Positions 46,205 to 61,300 of a DNA stretch of 64,000 nucleotides are shown piece by piece. The translations under genes were made by a program, and so were the position numbers. A model generated the notes under the pieces. That model had not been told where the DNA came from. It did not search any database and worked only from the letters and a program-made list of their open reading frames with translations. The first letter of the stretch is position 1; every line of letters starts with the position of its first letter. The DNA is from Symsagittifera roscoffensis (Eukaryota; Xenacoelomorpha; Acoela; Convolutidae): contig NC_087065.1 of the NCBI RefSeq assembly GCF_963678635.1, positions 56,138,397 through 56,202,396 on the forward strand, read 5' to 3'.

Positions 46205-46720
46205 ATAGCCTACAGACTGATGGAAAATAGTCTATGAACGCAAGCAAGTAAACAGAAAAAAAACACTGATTAGTTTTTTTTGAAAAAATCCCAACTTTCG
46301 AATTTCAAAAAAAAAACATAGATACCTTAACGCTCGTTGCGTTTCTAGAACAATTTATGATTGACACTCTTTGTATTAAATAAACCCAATTTCAAGAAAA
46401 CTGGATCAATAAGTAAGTTCTATTTTGCTGGGAAATCTGATAATTTAATTCGAAACTAGAAGTCTATCACGTTTTTTTTCGTTACATTTGCGCTTTTGCT
46501 GTTTGATAGTCAAGTTTGCCTACCCTTTAACAAAGGAAACAAACAAACTGAACTTATAAAAGAAATCAAGAGTCCAAACCTCGAAAAAATAAAATTGAGC
46601 ATAAACAAACTTTAGACTTTTCCTGGAAAAAAATTATCACGAGCTATAAAAGGGCCTCAACTGCGTTAATTAAAAAATCTCAACTCTTAATTAAATGAAG
46701 CAGTATTTTTTCATCTCCAG
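46205..46720 (+). repeat. F4 interspersed repeat, best copy
   Basis: Runs from aacatagcctacagactgat, through tctatgaacgcaagcaagta, the palindrome-like cgtttctagaacaatttatg, aaaactggatcaataagtaa, gctgggaaatctgataattt, atcacg...cgtta and gctgtttgatagt to a close near aaaaaatctcaactcttaat. About 515 bp. No coding frame. Confidence 0.65.
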
Positions 46721-47058
46721 TTTACTAAGCCAATCCACTCATTTTCGGTATACTGATACATCGAATTAATTGCCCGTAAAATTAACTTTCGAAGCCGTGA
46801 ACAGATTATTTAATCTAGTACATATATCTGCCTTATCGTGTCTCTTCCTAATAAGAGCAAAAAAACGGTATTTCAAATCTATGAAAAAAAATTTTTAAGT
46901 TATTTAAATTTGCCACATTTTCAAGAATTGCTAGACAAGCACATACTTATCAAACAACTTACAACTGAAGTCACAAATTTTTTTATACACCAAGAAAGTC
47001 TCGCCCTCAATTCATTTCAACATCCATTTAATCGGTTCAGCACTTTTCAAAAAACTAT

Positions 47059-50561
<3,503 letters not shown>

Positions 50562-51289
50562 TTTTCAAACAGCTATCTGAAAAAGTTTCTCGTCGCACTA
50601 TTGCTGTTTAGTATATTATGATTGAGCAGATGCCCAATAAGCAGATTAAATTTGGGAGACTCGAGTAGAAGGAGAAAATATTATTTATCGATGTCCTGTT
50701 TTCAAACACACGAAAAAAGTCAAACATACGAACTGTCCAGATCCTTATCGATAACCACATAAAAAAGATAACCACCTGCAATAACCCAAAAAAAACAGTT
50801 TGGTCAAACCTAGATCGAAATATAACTGCATGAGCTACAAGCTTTGGACAGAAAATGAAATGAAACTTCTCACCCCATGACATATGCCACTCTTTTGGGC
50901 GACCTTAATTATATTTTCATATCCGCAAATTTGATGGCTCTTTTAATGCCTTGTTTTTTATGGTTCTTACGAATTAGAAAAAGATTTTTGAAGACAATCA
51001 AGGTTTTGGAACATAAATCGACATTAATATTGGGCACATGTCAAATTATCAGTTACACTAAGTAAATTTATACTAAATTGTACAATTTAACAAAAACGAG
51101 TTTAAGTTTGAGCTTTTTGTGAATCGAACACTATCATTTCCAGAAAACTACCACAAGTAATGAAGATGAGTTCATTTCTCATTCAAATGCACTTTATACT
51201 TGATACGTCTCTAAAAATTGAGTTCAATTCATTATCCAGATAAAAAGAACGCTGGACGCCTTCTTAAGGATCCGCCCTTCTAACTCTAT
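50562..51289. other. Gap between R3HCC1L-like and PSMC1
   Basis: About 730 bp between the R3HCC1L-like stop and the PSMC1 ATG on the same strand. It must hold the 3' end of one and the start of the other. The motif ctttttcag ends 15 bases before the PSMC1 ATG. No gene, TATA box or poly(A) signal is convincing. Confidence 0.5.
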
Positions 51290-52371
51290 TTAGGATGCTT
51301 GAGTTTGGCTTTGACATGATAAAACAAGGGGCGTATTTTTCGGCAGAACGTCCATTCGGCCTAAATGCCTTCCGATGAATTGCCTCGCTAGGAAATCTGT
51401 TGTTTGTGGTCTTGATTTCCGCTGAATTGGTATTTTTTCCTTTAATTCTTCTGATATTGCGAATGCTTTTTTGCGACCTGCAACAGATGCGTTTTGCAGG
51501 CGAGTACAATTTATATCCGATTTTATGGGATCTTCATTTTCTGAATCCTCGTTTCGAAATCCATTTAGAACAAGTTCCGCGATAGACTGACTTTTACAAA
51601 CTATTAAAGCTGAACAGTCAGAAATCCATCGAATATCGACCATTGAGTTACTGACGTTCAGAAGTTTGAAAATTTCGGTTTCCTTGAAATTGGCGTCGAA
51701 ATTTCTTAATTCCAAAACATGCGATAAGCTTTCCAATGTAAGGTCATCGTTAATAAGCTCAAACGGTTCATATTGGTACAAGAAAGAATCGCTTTTTCTG
51801 CTCCTGAAATTTTGGAACGCATCTTCGTCAAAAGAATCTTCAAAGAAAACCGAATTCGATTCGTTCTTAATGACATTTGGTGACAAACTTTCTTCAGCAA
51901 TTTCAGAATTGAGGCTCTGGTTTCTTCTATGAGGAGGAACATACGTATCTAACGATTTACGATGTTTCGATTTATCTTTGCACTTTGATTGCGAGTTCTT
52001 CAGGAAAACTGTGTTTTCTCTTAGGCTTCGTTTTTCCTCTGAGTTTCTGTTTTGTATCGTTGTCGATGCATTGACGTTTAATGCCTCCAAGCGGTCAGCT
52101 AATGTGAAAGTTACTTTTTCTTTTTCTTCTAATTTCATTAAAGGTTGTTCTTTGGGATGATTGAGGTGGTTTTCGGAAGCCGAAGTCAGTTCGACTGGGT
52201 TGCTGTGACATTTAATAAGTCCCTTTGAATTTAGAGGGGATTCCGATGTCATAGACGGGATTGATTTGACTGCTGTTTGACGATGAGCTCGTGCGCGGGG
52301 TGGAACATAGTATGCTTGTTCTGGTTTTTGAGCTAGAGACATTCGAATCAGATTACCGGGTTTCATAGAGC
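51290..52371 (-). CDS. R3HCC1L-like protein
   Basis: One open exon of 358 codons from the ATG at 52366. An early AYYVPPRARAHR and a second DTYVPPHRRN match the repeated YVPP-type motifs of R3HCC1/R3HCC1L. The centre is acidic and poorly conserved. Near residues 210-265 an RRM-like fold is suggested by SLSHVLELRNFDANFKETEI and VDIRWISDCSALIVCKS, which mirror the family's HVLE...FDIKWVDDTHAL core. A C-terminal SRPQTTDFLARQFIGRHLG matches the ERPETS.ALARRLV.. element. The family's molecular role is not established. A tttgttgtttttcag acceptor ends 5 bases upstream of the ATG (exon edge 52371), so either a short 5' exon or a trans-spliced leader precedes it. No N-terminal R3H domain is visible, as in shorter family members. 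The last codons (SCQSQTQAS) end at TAG/TAA 51290. Confidence 0.75.
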
Positions 52372-52667
52372 CTGAAAAACAACAAAATAAATTCCATCAG
52401 CCAAAATAAAAATTTGATTTCTTCATCATAAGACTCAATAACTCCCTTTAAATTAAATTAACTAATTAACATGATTTAAAATAAAATTGAAATTTTATAT
52501 ATCTTCAATGTTACAGAATCGGCTTCAGATCATCATCATCATCATTATCTCCAATTAAACTTCGAGAGAAGCTAGATAGTGATCCGGTGCGTGCCAACAG
52601 AGATACTCTCGCGATATCCCAGAAAATATCGTCATTTCCAAACTTTACTTCTCAGTCAACCCCATTG

Positions 52668-53512
52668 TCACGACAACAGCCATTTTTTAGCTATTACCTC
52701 CACACGTTGTTGGAATGCTGCATTTTTTATTGGCGTATTCGGTTCATAAAATGGGTTCACCGATATTTTGATGAAGTTTTCGTACACTTCTGCGAAAAAG
52801 TTCTTGATGTTCTCCTCTTTGCCCGTGTCACTGTGCAACAGTACAAACCGAATGCACGAAGCTGTAACGAAACCCGACACGTGGTACTGATTAAACTTGT
52901 CTACACTCTTCAGGTACATTTTGTCCGACCCCGGAGTCCATACCTGCAATAGAAAAGTAATTCATTAGAGCACTATTATAATAAACCCATGAACATTGCA
53001 CTCAGTTAAAGCATAACGCAAAAGTCACCTACAACGAAACTAGACAAAAAGCAGAAGTAGATTCGGCCAGATTGCAAAGATTGATCAAGTGTTGTATATT
53101 CTAAAAATGGTTCAAAACTGACTAATTTGTTGACTTTTGGTAAGTTAATACATACCTTTTTCGAAAAGGATTTGAAATCAAAACAATGAATACTAAATAA
53201 TTGTTTCAGTTGTTTTCATGCCAACAAAATAAAGTAATTACTTCAAAATAAGGTCATAAAAGAATAGTTGAACTCTCAATTTTCCTAATTCGCTCATCTT
53301 TTCCTCCATCTCAAAATATTCACATATTCTTTAGTGTTCACCTGCTCGTCGATCATGTCTAGAGATGCATGGGCTATCATTTGGTTGAGGTACCGCATCT
53401 CCCTCTTAGCGTGGCCGAACTCACTCTCATAAAGAGGGTTGTCTTTCCTGCCCACAATGGCAAAGTAGAACATCACACCCGCAGACCCAGACCCATCCGA
53501 TTTGGACATCAT
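52668..53512 (-). CDS. TRAPPC2: TRAPP complex subunit 2 (sedlin), complete
   Basis: Exons 53512-53342 and 52943-52668 join in phase 0 to a 148 aa protein; human sedlin has 140. The longin-like fold starts at MFYFAIVGRKDNPLYESEF after a short Ser/Gly-rich extension. Diagnostic blocks are YLNQMIAHASLDMIDEQ, MYLKSVDKFNQYHVSGFVTA, ENIKNFFAEVYENFIKISVN followed by PFYEP, and the C-terminal KKWLLS. Sedlin is a small core subunit of the TRAPP tethering complexes that act in ER-to-Golgi traffic. The 398 bp intron has a GTGAAC donor and a TTGCAG acceptor. Two ATGs are adjacent at 53512; a later ATG immediately before FYFAIVG would give the human-like start. The stop is 297 bases from the R3HCC1L-like acceptor on the same strand. 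Confidence 0.96.
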
Positions 53513-54060
53513 TCAGCCACAACTCGCCCCACCCCTTCACAATCCGAGAACTCGTAACGCGACACTAACAAGCAATTAAACTGATACTTTTGTCCTTAGG
53601 TTCCGTACATTCCAACAATCTGAAAAATAATAAATTTGTTGAGCTATCAAACATCAAGTTTTTGACTAGAAATTTAATGAACCAAAACCAACACTTTTAC
53701 ACTGATCCTCATTCAACCAGAACAGACCACTAACTTTCTAGCTGAGTCAACAAAGCAGATTGATGCGCAAGTAGCATAGGATATTCCAACTAGAGTTATC
53801 ATCGAAAAGTCGAATTGCAAAAAAAAGACAATAGAATACACGACTGAAAAAACTTTAATATGGATCTTCACTTGACATCGGATGAATTTATTTGAGGTCA
53901 TCTGAATAGGCTGGAAAATTTACTGCAAGCAATAGTTCCTTTTCATTATTTCGAGAGTCGTCGGAACATCTTTTTTTTGTCAGTGAATGAATCGCGTCAA
54001 CCCTAATAGTGCTATTGTACTAGCTATTGATTTAAGTCTTAAATTTCTTTTGACGAGGTG
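53513..54060. other. Upstream of TRAPPC2, no gene seen
   Basis: A+T-rich, with a 62-codon minus-strand open frame (53713-53901) that has no recognisable domain. It may contain the TRAPPC2 promoter; nothing specific is seen. Confidence 0.4.
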
Positions 54061-54612
54061 AAATTTAAACACAGAGGCGAAGCTGCGCTTCTCAAACACT
54101 TGCGAGAACACGACCAAAAAGCAGCTCTATCAAATAAAATAATAAAAAAAAGTAGAATTAAGCCTCGAATTAGCAAAAACTCGGCTACGTGTCGGATCCT
54201 ATTCTGCGACTTAGCAACTTTGAGTCTCACGCACTAATCACTCAGCCACGGATGCTTCAAATGCCCAAAATAGCCACCAATAACGCAGCTACATATGCTA
54301 ATAAATTGCCAATTCGATGCAGCAAAAGTAGCACCAAATACAAAAAGACACAATGTTACAAGTAAAAATTTAGAATATAACAAACAGACATCCACACCAA
54401 CTTTGCCTGTATCAAGTTTGAAAGCATAAAGCCACCTTTAATATTTTCAAAAATATTGCGGGTTATATTGAGTTGGAGAACTTATTACCAATCATATGTC
54501 AAAGCACATGCTATCAAAAAGCTGTACAGGTGCCCCAAAAGTTGCACCAATATTTGCGACTTAGGTTGGATAAAAGAAAGTTCGTACTATTACATATCGC
54601 TTCGTAAGTGTA
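54061..54612 (-). repeat. Hairpin-ended tRNA-like element, long form, complete
   Basis: Starts aaacacagaggcgaagctgc, gcttctcaaacacttgcgag. The minus-strand tRNA-like core (54,190-54,258) reads TGGCTGAGTGATTAGTGCG with a decayed B box. The body has aaattgccaattcgatgcag and the end is cgtaagtgtaa. At 54,613 a second hairpin end (acacagaggcgaagactgcc) begins with no gap, so two copies abut. Confidence 0.75.
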
Positions 54613-54719
54613 AACACAGAGGCGAAGACTGCCTTCGGATCACCTGCAACAAAGACACAGAGACTAACTAATTCTTAAAAAAATCCGCATTCGAAATCCA
54701 GCCTCAAGTCAAATATGCA

Positions 54720-54990
54720 ACAACTAATATGTGACGTGAGCCCTGCTGAAAGTCATTCACGTTTTTTGCGCCATTTGAACTACTGTTATTGGAGAGCCTA
54801 GTTTACCTTTCTTTTGTTAAATGATTTTTAATTGAATTTAAAAACAAAGCAAAAGTCATACCACGAGCAATCTACCTTGATCGCGAACATCTTCTAAGAC
54901 TTTTTCCTGAAGAAAAAACTAAAGCAACCACACGACCTAAATAAGCGATAAATTACTTCGTTCATTAAGGCTTAAACGGCAGAATACGGT
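54720..54990 (+). repeat. F4 interspersed repeat, partial
   Basis: Recognised by attcacgttttttgcgccat, tggagagcctagtttacctt, ataccacgagcaa and attacttcgttcattaaggc. It lies between TRAPPC2 and VPS51. Confidence 0.5.
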
Positions 54991-55301
54991 TGTATGATCC
55001 TTGCCAATCGCAGTTTCGAGAAGGCTTAAAAATCATGACAAACTTTAATATAAATTCCATAATTTAGTTTAACAAAGCAATAAACATTAACTGCACCTCC
55101 TAAGGTTGGGTTTTTTTTTACAATTTTTGATTTGAATACAATTCGCATATACAGTTGATTTAAAACCACGTCTGGGACTTGGTATATTCAAGTTGAAGAG
55201 AATATCTGCTTCAATGATTAAAACTACAATTATTATTTCATGCATCAAGTTTTCATTATCTTCCATGATTCGATTTAATATTGACACCGAAAGTTTTGCT
55301 T

Positions 55302-58300
55302 TTATCCTCTTTCGCATATAAGCTCAATTACACTTGGCTCCATCGGCGCGGCATCCAGACATCGATGAGCGGCACTTGTCACTGCTTCTTCTAACAGACA
55401 GTTGACGATGAGCTCATCTGACACGAAGCGTTCTAGAAAGTTCTGCAGGTACGCACAGTCCACCTGCATCTGTTGGAGTCCAAACTTGCCAAAGGTGCGC
55501 ACTCGCACACATTCAAGCAACGTCTAAAACAGATTAAGCAATCTTTAAGAATATTTTTAAAGGGTTCAATCAATTGAATGAACGTTTCTTCATTGAACCG
55601 TTCCAATTTAGCTATTGAAGCGTTTGTTTCAATTTCTTTTGCCAACAACAAAGTATCTATCATAAAATTTACACAAAAAAATCATCTTCGGGTATTAAAA
55701 TCGCACTTCTTCCCTTCGAAAGTAATCAGTTCACTATATTTTATGCGCGGAGATCTGAAGCCAACCTTGAGACAAATTTTGACAATTCCAGTCATGATAG
55801 AGACTCTATTGAAGTCGACTGCCATGAAGACGTCTACCTTCTCTGAGAACAGCTTCTGGATATTCGTGATCAGAGAAGTGTTAAAGTTCCTGTAACAAGT
55901 CAAGAAGATTATGCTACTCTTTAGAACCTTACAGAAAAACAAGCATCCAAGTGAGCCATATGAATATTTTAAACAACTTCCTGAAAATATGAACTGATTC
56001 GGCTCTTTTTTCAAAGTTTTAAGACAATTTTCGACATGAAATTTCATAATTATATCATCATGATTTTTAAAATAGCCGTTGAAAACCTTTTTTAAAAAAT
56101 CTGTTATTATAACGCGGCGCCGATACTTAGTCATTAAAAGATTGTGTCATGGTCTCTTATCTTACCCTGCGGCGTTATTGCTTTGTGTGTATGGGCCTCT
56201 ATTTCTGCTTGCAGTGCCACTGACTGCAGACGAGGGAGAGAATGTGTTGGCTCCGAATCGAGAGTAGCTTCTCCTACCCGAATCACTGCTTCGCTCCTTC
56301 CTCTTGCCCTCCTCGTACAACTGACCCACCTGTAATAGACGTCAATTATTGAACCTATCTGAGTCGCTATAAACAATTGGCGACAAATATAGGTAAAACA
56401 TAGCCAACAGAAATTCGGAAAAGTCTGAAAAAAGAAGGATACCGAAAAAAATGGATTGATATATAATAAAAGAAATATATAATCTCGAAAAAATATATGA
56501 AACTCTTTGAAAACATATGGAGCTAAAACTCTTTGAATGTGCACTTCTTTAATCTGATTTATGAGCACTGGATCCATGGGTTATATTTATTCCGGGAAAT
56601 CTAAACATTGAAATCTAGATCGAAACTAGAAGTCGTTCACGTTTTTCGCGCTTATTCCTTTACCATAATGGGAGAGCGCGGTTTACCTAAATTTTATGAG
56701 ATGAACTTGAATTGATCTCATATAGTGCATATACACCTAGAAACATTATTATATATTAATATGTATGAATACACTAGTGTAAAATATTAGAGCAATTTAC
56801 AACGTTTTTCTGAAAAACTAAGAAAAACTCATGACAACCTATATAAGAGACTGAATTACATTCATCGACTCTTAAAAACTATCAATCCGATGAACTCATT
56901 GAAGAAAGCATGGTACCAGGAGGTGTTTCAAAGGAAAGACCAGAGAGGTTCAGAGGCACTTTTTTATTAACCCCAAAAATTACTTAATCCCAGAAACACC
57001 CATTTACACAGAGGCGACGCAAACACTAGCGAAAACACGACAAAAAATTAGTAGAAGTTCGGCTTCGTCTCGGATTCGATCTACGACCTAGAGATTATAA
57101 GTCTCACGCACTAATCACTCAGCCACGGACGCTTAATAAATCACAAATACTAGAAACAAATAAAGCATAGAACAAATGCTATTAAATTTTCAAAGGCTAC
57201 AGATCGTGATAAAAAAGCCACCAAATAAGTGAACATTTTTAATGAACACCTTTATTTGCGAGTCGGTTAAGAAAAAAAAATAATGTTCGTACTAATACAC
57301 TACGCTGCTCGTTAGTGTAAAAAAACCCATTGTTTAAAAACATCCATAGAGTGATCCAAAATGGCACTAAAAATAGACATGTTAAGCACTCAAAATACTT
57401 TCACCTGAAGAACTTCCATTCACCACAGCTTTTTTGAAAATAAACAAAACGAAAATAAAACGATGAAACAAAAACAAATTCCCAAATAAAACAAGATCCT
57501 AGATAAATAAAATTAAAACATGCAACAGGGGAAAAAACAAAGCCCGCAAACAGTTTATGGGTGTGGTCCTAAGCTCAAAAACCATGAACTAAGCTGAAAA
57601 ATAAAAATTTTCATAGATGCAAAGCACGTATGGACATAGCCAACAGATGGCTGGAAAAGTCTATAAAAAAACGAGGAAACCAAAAAAATGGATTGAAACT
57701 TTTCGAATTTTGAAGAAAAAACAAGCCAACAGACAGTTGGAAAAGAGTCAATAAACGTAAATAAATAGAAAAAATTATGATTAGCCCTTTTTCGATAAAA
57801 ATTAACCCAATTTGAGATCACTGGATCAACAAGTGTTTTTTCTATTTCGCTGGGTAATCTTAAAATTTAATTCCACTTTCGAAATTAGAAGTCGATCACG
57901 TTTTTCATGACCTTTACACTTTCGCATTTGGAGAGCGTTATTTGCTTACCTTTTACCAAATAAAGTTGAATTGAACTTAGAAATTGCATATAAACCTACA
58001 GTCGTTCATAAATGCATTATTATGTATAATGCACTTCTTAAGTTGAAGCTTTTACGACTTTTTCCTCAAAAAAATTAACGAAAAATCATCACTTCGTTCT
58101 TTTACACTTGAAAATCAAGTGAAGCCTAAAAACGCAAATGAGTCATAAAGAATTGATTCATTATTTGGCCTGACAACGCAAATAATGAATTAAATATTTG
58201 TTATTCTTGGATATTGTCGGAGACAACAGCCTGTGCCTAGCATCCGTTAGGAGCACGAAACAACCACGCAGCCAGAGAACCAAAAATGCCACCGTCTCAA

Positions 58301-61300
58301 GCCCAGCAGTCTCATGCGTTGGGCGAGTGGAAAAGCAATGGAAGAGACTCTGGAGAGAGTACACAACCCATCAATCTTTTCAAAAGCAAATACTTTCCAA
58401 ACAACTTTATCGCCAGGAGTTACAAATTAGGAGTTATCTTACATATTTGTCCACACTGGTGATGTCCTCCACCACTCTCTTCATCACTGCCCTGACTGTT
58501 CTGGGCTCGATGGTGTTGATCCAGTCTCTCGTCTCCACACTCTTCCGGATCATAAGACTGATGTGCAGTCCCTGCACCTGGAAAAAACAACACAATTGAA
58601 AAATCACATGTCCAACATCCAATCCTAATGCTAATCTGCTACTTATTGCTTGGTCTCATCTAGCTTGCTATGCGTTATAGTATCCAGATAATTTCCGATG
58701 TAAACTATGAGCGAAATGCAATCATAGATAAGCTCAGCACAGGACGAAAAGCACAAACCTCGTTACGATTACGGTTGAAACAAGGAAAGAACGACTAACA
58801 TCAGGATTCATGATCGACATGACTACAAGCCACAAGTGGAATATAAATCACAATATACGAATAACTATTACCTTGACGAAATGCGTCACTATCTTCTTGG
58901 CGGTTGCCTGTGCCATGTTGGATAGGGTAGCAACAGGTGTCAGTGATGACTTGTCTTTTATGCGGAACTGTTCGTCGGCTATGGACAACATATATGATAT
59001 GCTCATCTGGTTGTAGTCCAGACAGAGTCGAGACATCACGGCCAGAATAGTGGGCGATTGAGACACTGTCTTCTGCTCCATTTTCTCACTCATTTCCTTA
59101 AACATCGAATGTTTTTAATCCTTCTTTGACATATTTTGCACAATAGGATATATTAAACGAGTATTTGTCTCAGATCAGATATGAAAAATACAGGGTAATG
59201 ATTTTTGCAGAAATAAAGTGCTGGATTGCTATCAGCTATTTCTATCTCATAGAAATTTTACATGGAAGAAGTCTTCTTCTCACCTGGGCATGTTGCAGAA
59301 CGAACTTGATGAATTTCACCACTACTCCTTCCCTGACGTCACTCTTGGAGAACTCGTCACTGAATTCCGGGCGACAGGCAAATGTCACGTCGGGAGCCGC
59401 AAAGGACTGAAACATCAACAGTATAAATCAAAGATTCAAAGAGATCAAAATCGAATGTTTCAGTTAAACAAGGATAGCCGGTTGCTATCCAAATAGCACA
59501 GAATGTTAAGACCAAACTGATATAAGAATGAACAATCTACGTTGACAAAAAAAAAATTCATTTCGCAATTTTATGTCTAAACTTTCTGTTATTTCTTTTT
59601 CTAGAAATGGCCATAACATTAGGACAAAATGTAGGAAACTTCACTTACTAAAGTTAAATTCTGACCTGTTTTTCTTAACACAGAAAACTTCTTTTGACAT
59701 ACTTTTTCAGAATCCAATTTACGACTAAGAGGGCTTTTATATGATTCCACATTTGACCCTATGATAATTTTCCTTAAGGTAGACAAAATCAGAACAAAAC
59801 AAGGACAGCCGGTTACTATGCAGATGGCATAGAATGTTCCGACCGTAGTCTTACAAAAATACAACAAGTTTTTTCAAATTATTGCCGTTTTTTTCGGCGT
59901 GGTGTGATAAAAGGAGCTGAACAAAAAACTGGAGATTAGGTAAATTCGACAGTCATAGTAAAATAAGAAAAGTAAAAGACGTTCTTTTTTTCAGAAAAGT
60001 TACTTGAAAACTGAAAAAAAATCAACAATCGGTTTTTCTCGAAAATGGGAATTTTTTACAAAATTTTATTGTGGTTCGAATCACGACTGTAGGTGATTAA
60101 ATATGATATATCACTCAACCCAGTCCAATGATTATTTTTGGTACCTGATTTTGCGTGAAAAAAAACACCCAAATACAAAGTTCCTCCCCATTTTCAATGG
60201 TCGGAACAAAGCACTTTTTGCATAACTTGTTTGCACTAATTTAAGGTAATTCAACTAATGTTTTCCGACCACTCAGAGTGGAGAGAAACTCTGTCTTCGA
60301 GTGTTTCAGTTTTTCAACTTTACTCTATTTTTTATTCCGGGAAAAACTAGGTACCACAGATAAAGTTCAGATAGTTCCAAGTGGTACATCATGCCAAAGC
60401 ACTGTCAATCGTGACTCGATCCATATTTGGAAAAAAGTTTAAAAGTATGATTTTTACAATAATGGTTTTTGTTCGCATCTAATAATTCTACAAAAAAGAC
60501 GCACTTAACCTGCTCTGACTCTATTATTCGATTATTCTAATCCAACTGCTTTTAACCTATTTGTCGTATCCTGTCCATAGCAGTGCCTATTTGACGTGTG
60601 CATAACCCATAGCATCATCGTGCCTTTCGAAAGTTAAAAAATTTTTATTAAAGGATTTTTAAAAAATTGAAAAAACTATCACAATATTTTGTGGTATTAT
60701 TGGATGTGTGGTTCAAGCCTTCAGTGCTTTTGAACAGCAACCTGTAATTCGTTTTTCGAAATGATTTTATTTCATTGAGTGGTTATTGTTTTACGTAATA
60801 TAAATTTAATTGTCTTTCCATTTCTCAAAGGTTCTAGACCCATGGTTGTTGTTGTTTTTCTTGTTGTTGTTGTAGCTACATCGATCGCTGCTTCGAGCTT
60901 CTGATTGAATTAGAGAGATTGATTATGTTTGAGCGATAGAGAGAGTTGAGGAAATTTCGTTCCTGTCTGGTCATGTTGGTTTCGTCTCGTTCAATCTATC
61001 ACAGCAGCTCCCCAAGTGTCTCTAGCGGCAAAACCGACGTAGAAGGGGAACCACCTTTTCCACTGATAGCGTCTCTGTGCTGGTGTCGGCACCTTCTCTC
61101 TGTATAGCACACTCAAGAGGGAGGTTTCGGCGTGGTATTGAAAGCCGTTCTAGGGGCCAAGTTTTTCGGCGTCCGGAGAACCGAGTGAAACTCCATGCCT
61201 GGTTCAAGCGGGCAGTTTTTAGTTGGTGGGGAGGACCGAGAAAAACTCCCGTTACGTGGGGTTATGTGATAAGCTGCAGATGTTTGGCAGCTTCTTCGGG

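Noticed and set aside
51666-51932. 88-codon plus-strand open frame
   Set aside because: Antisense shadow of the R3HCC1L-like coding exon.
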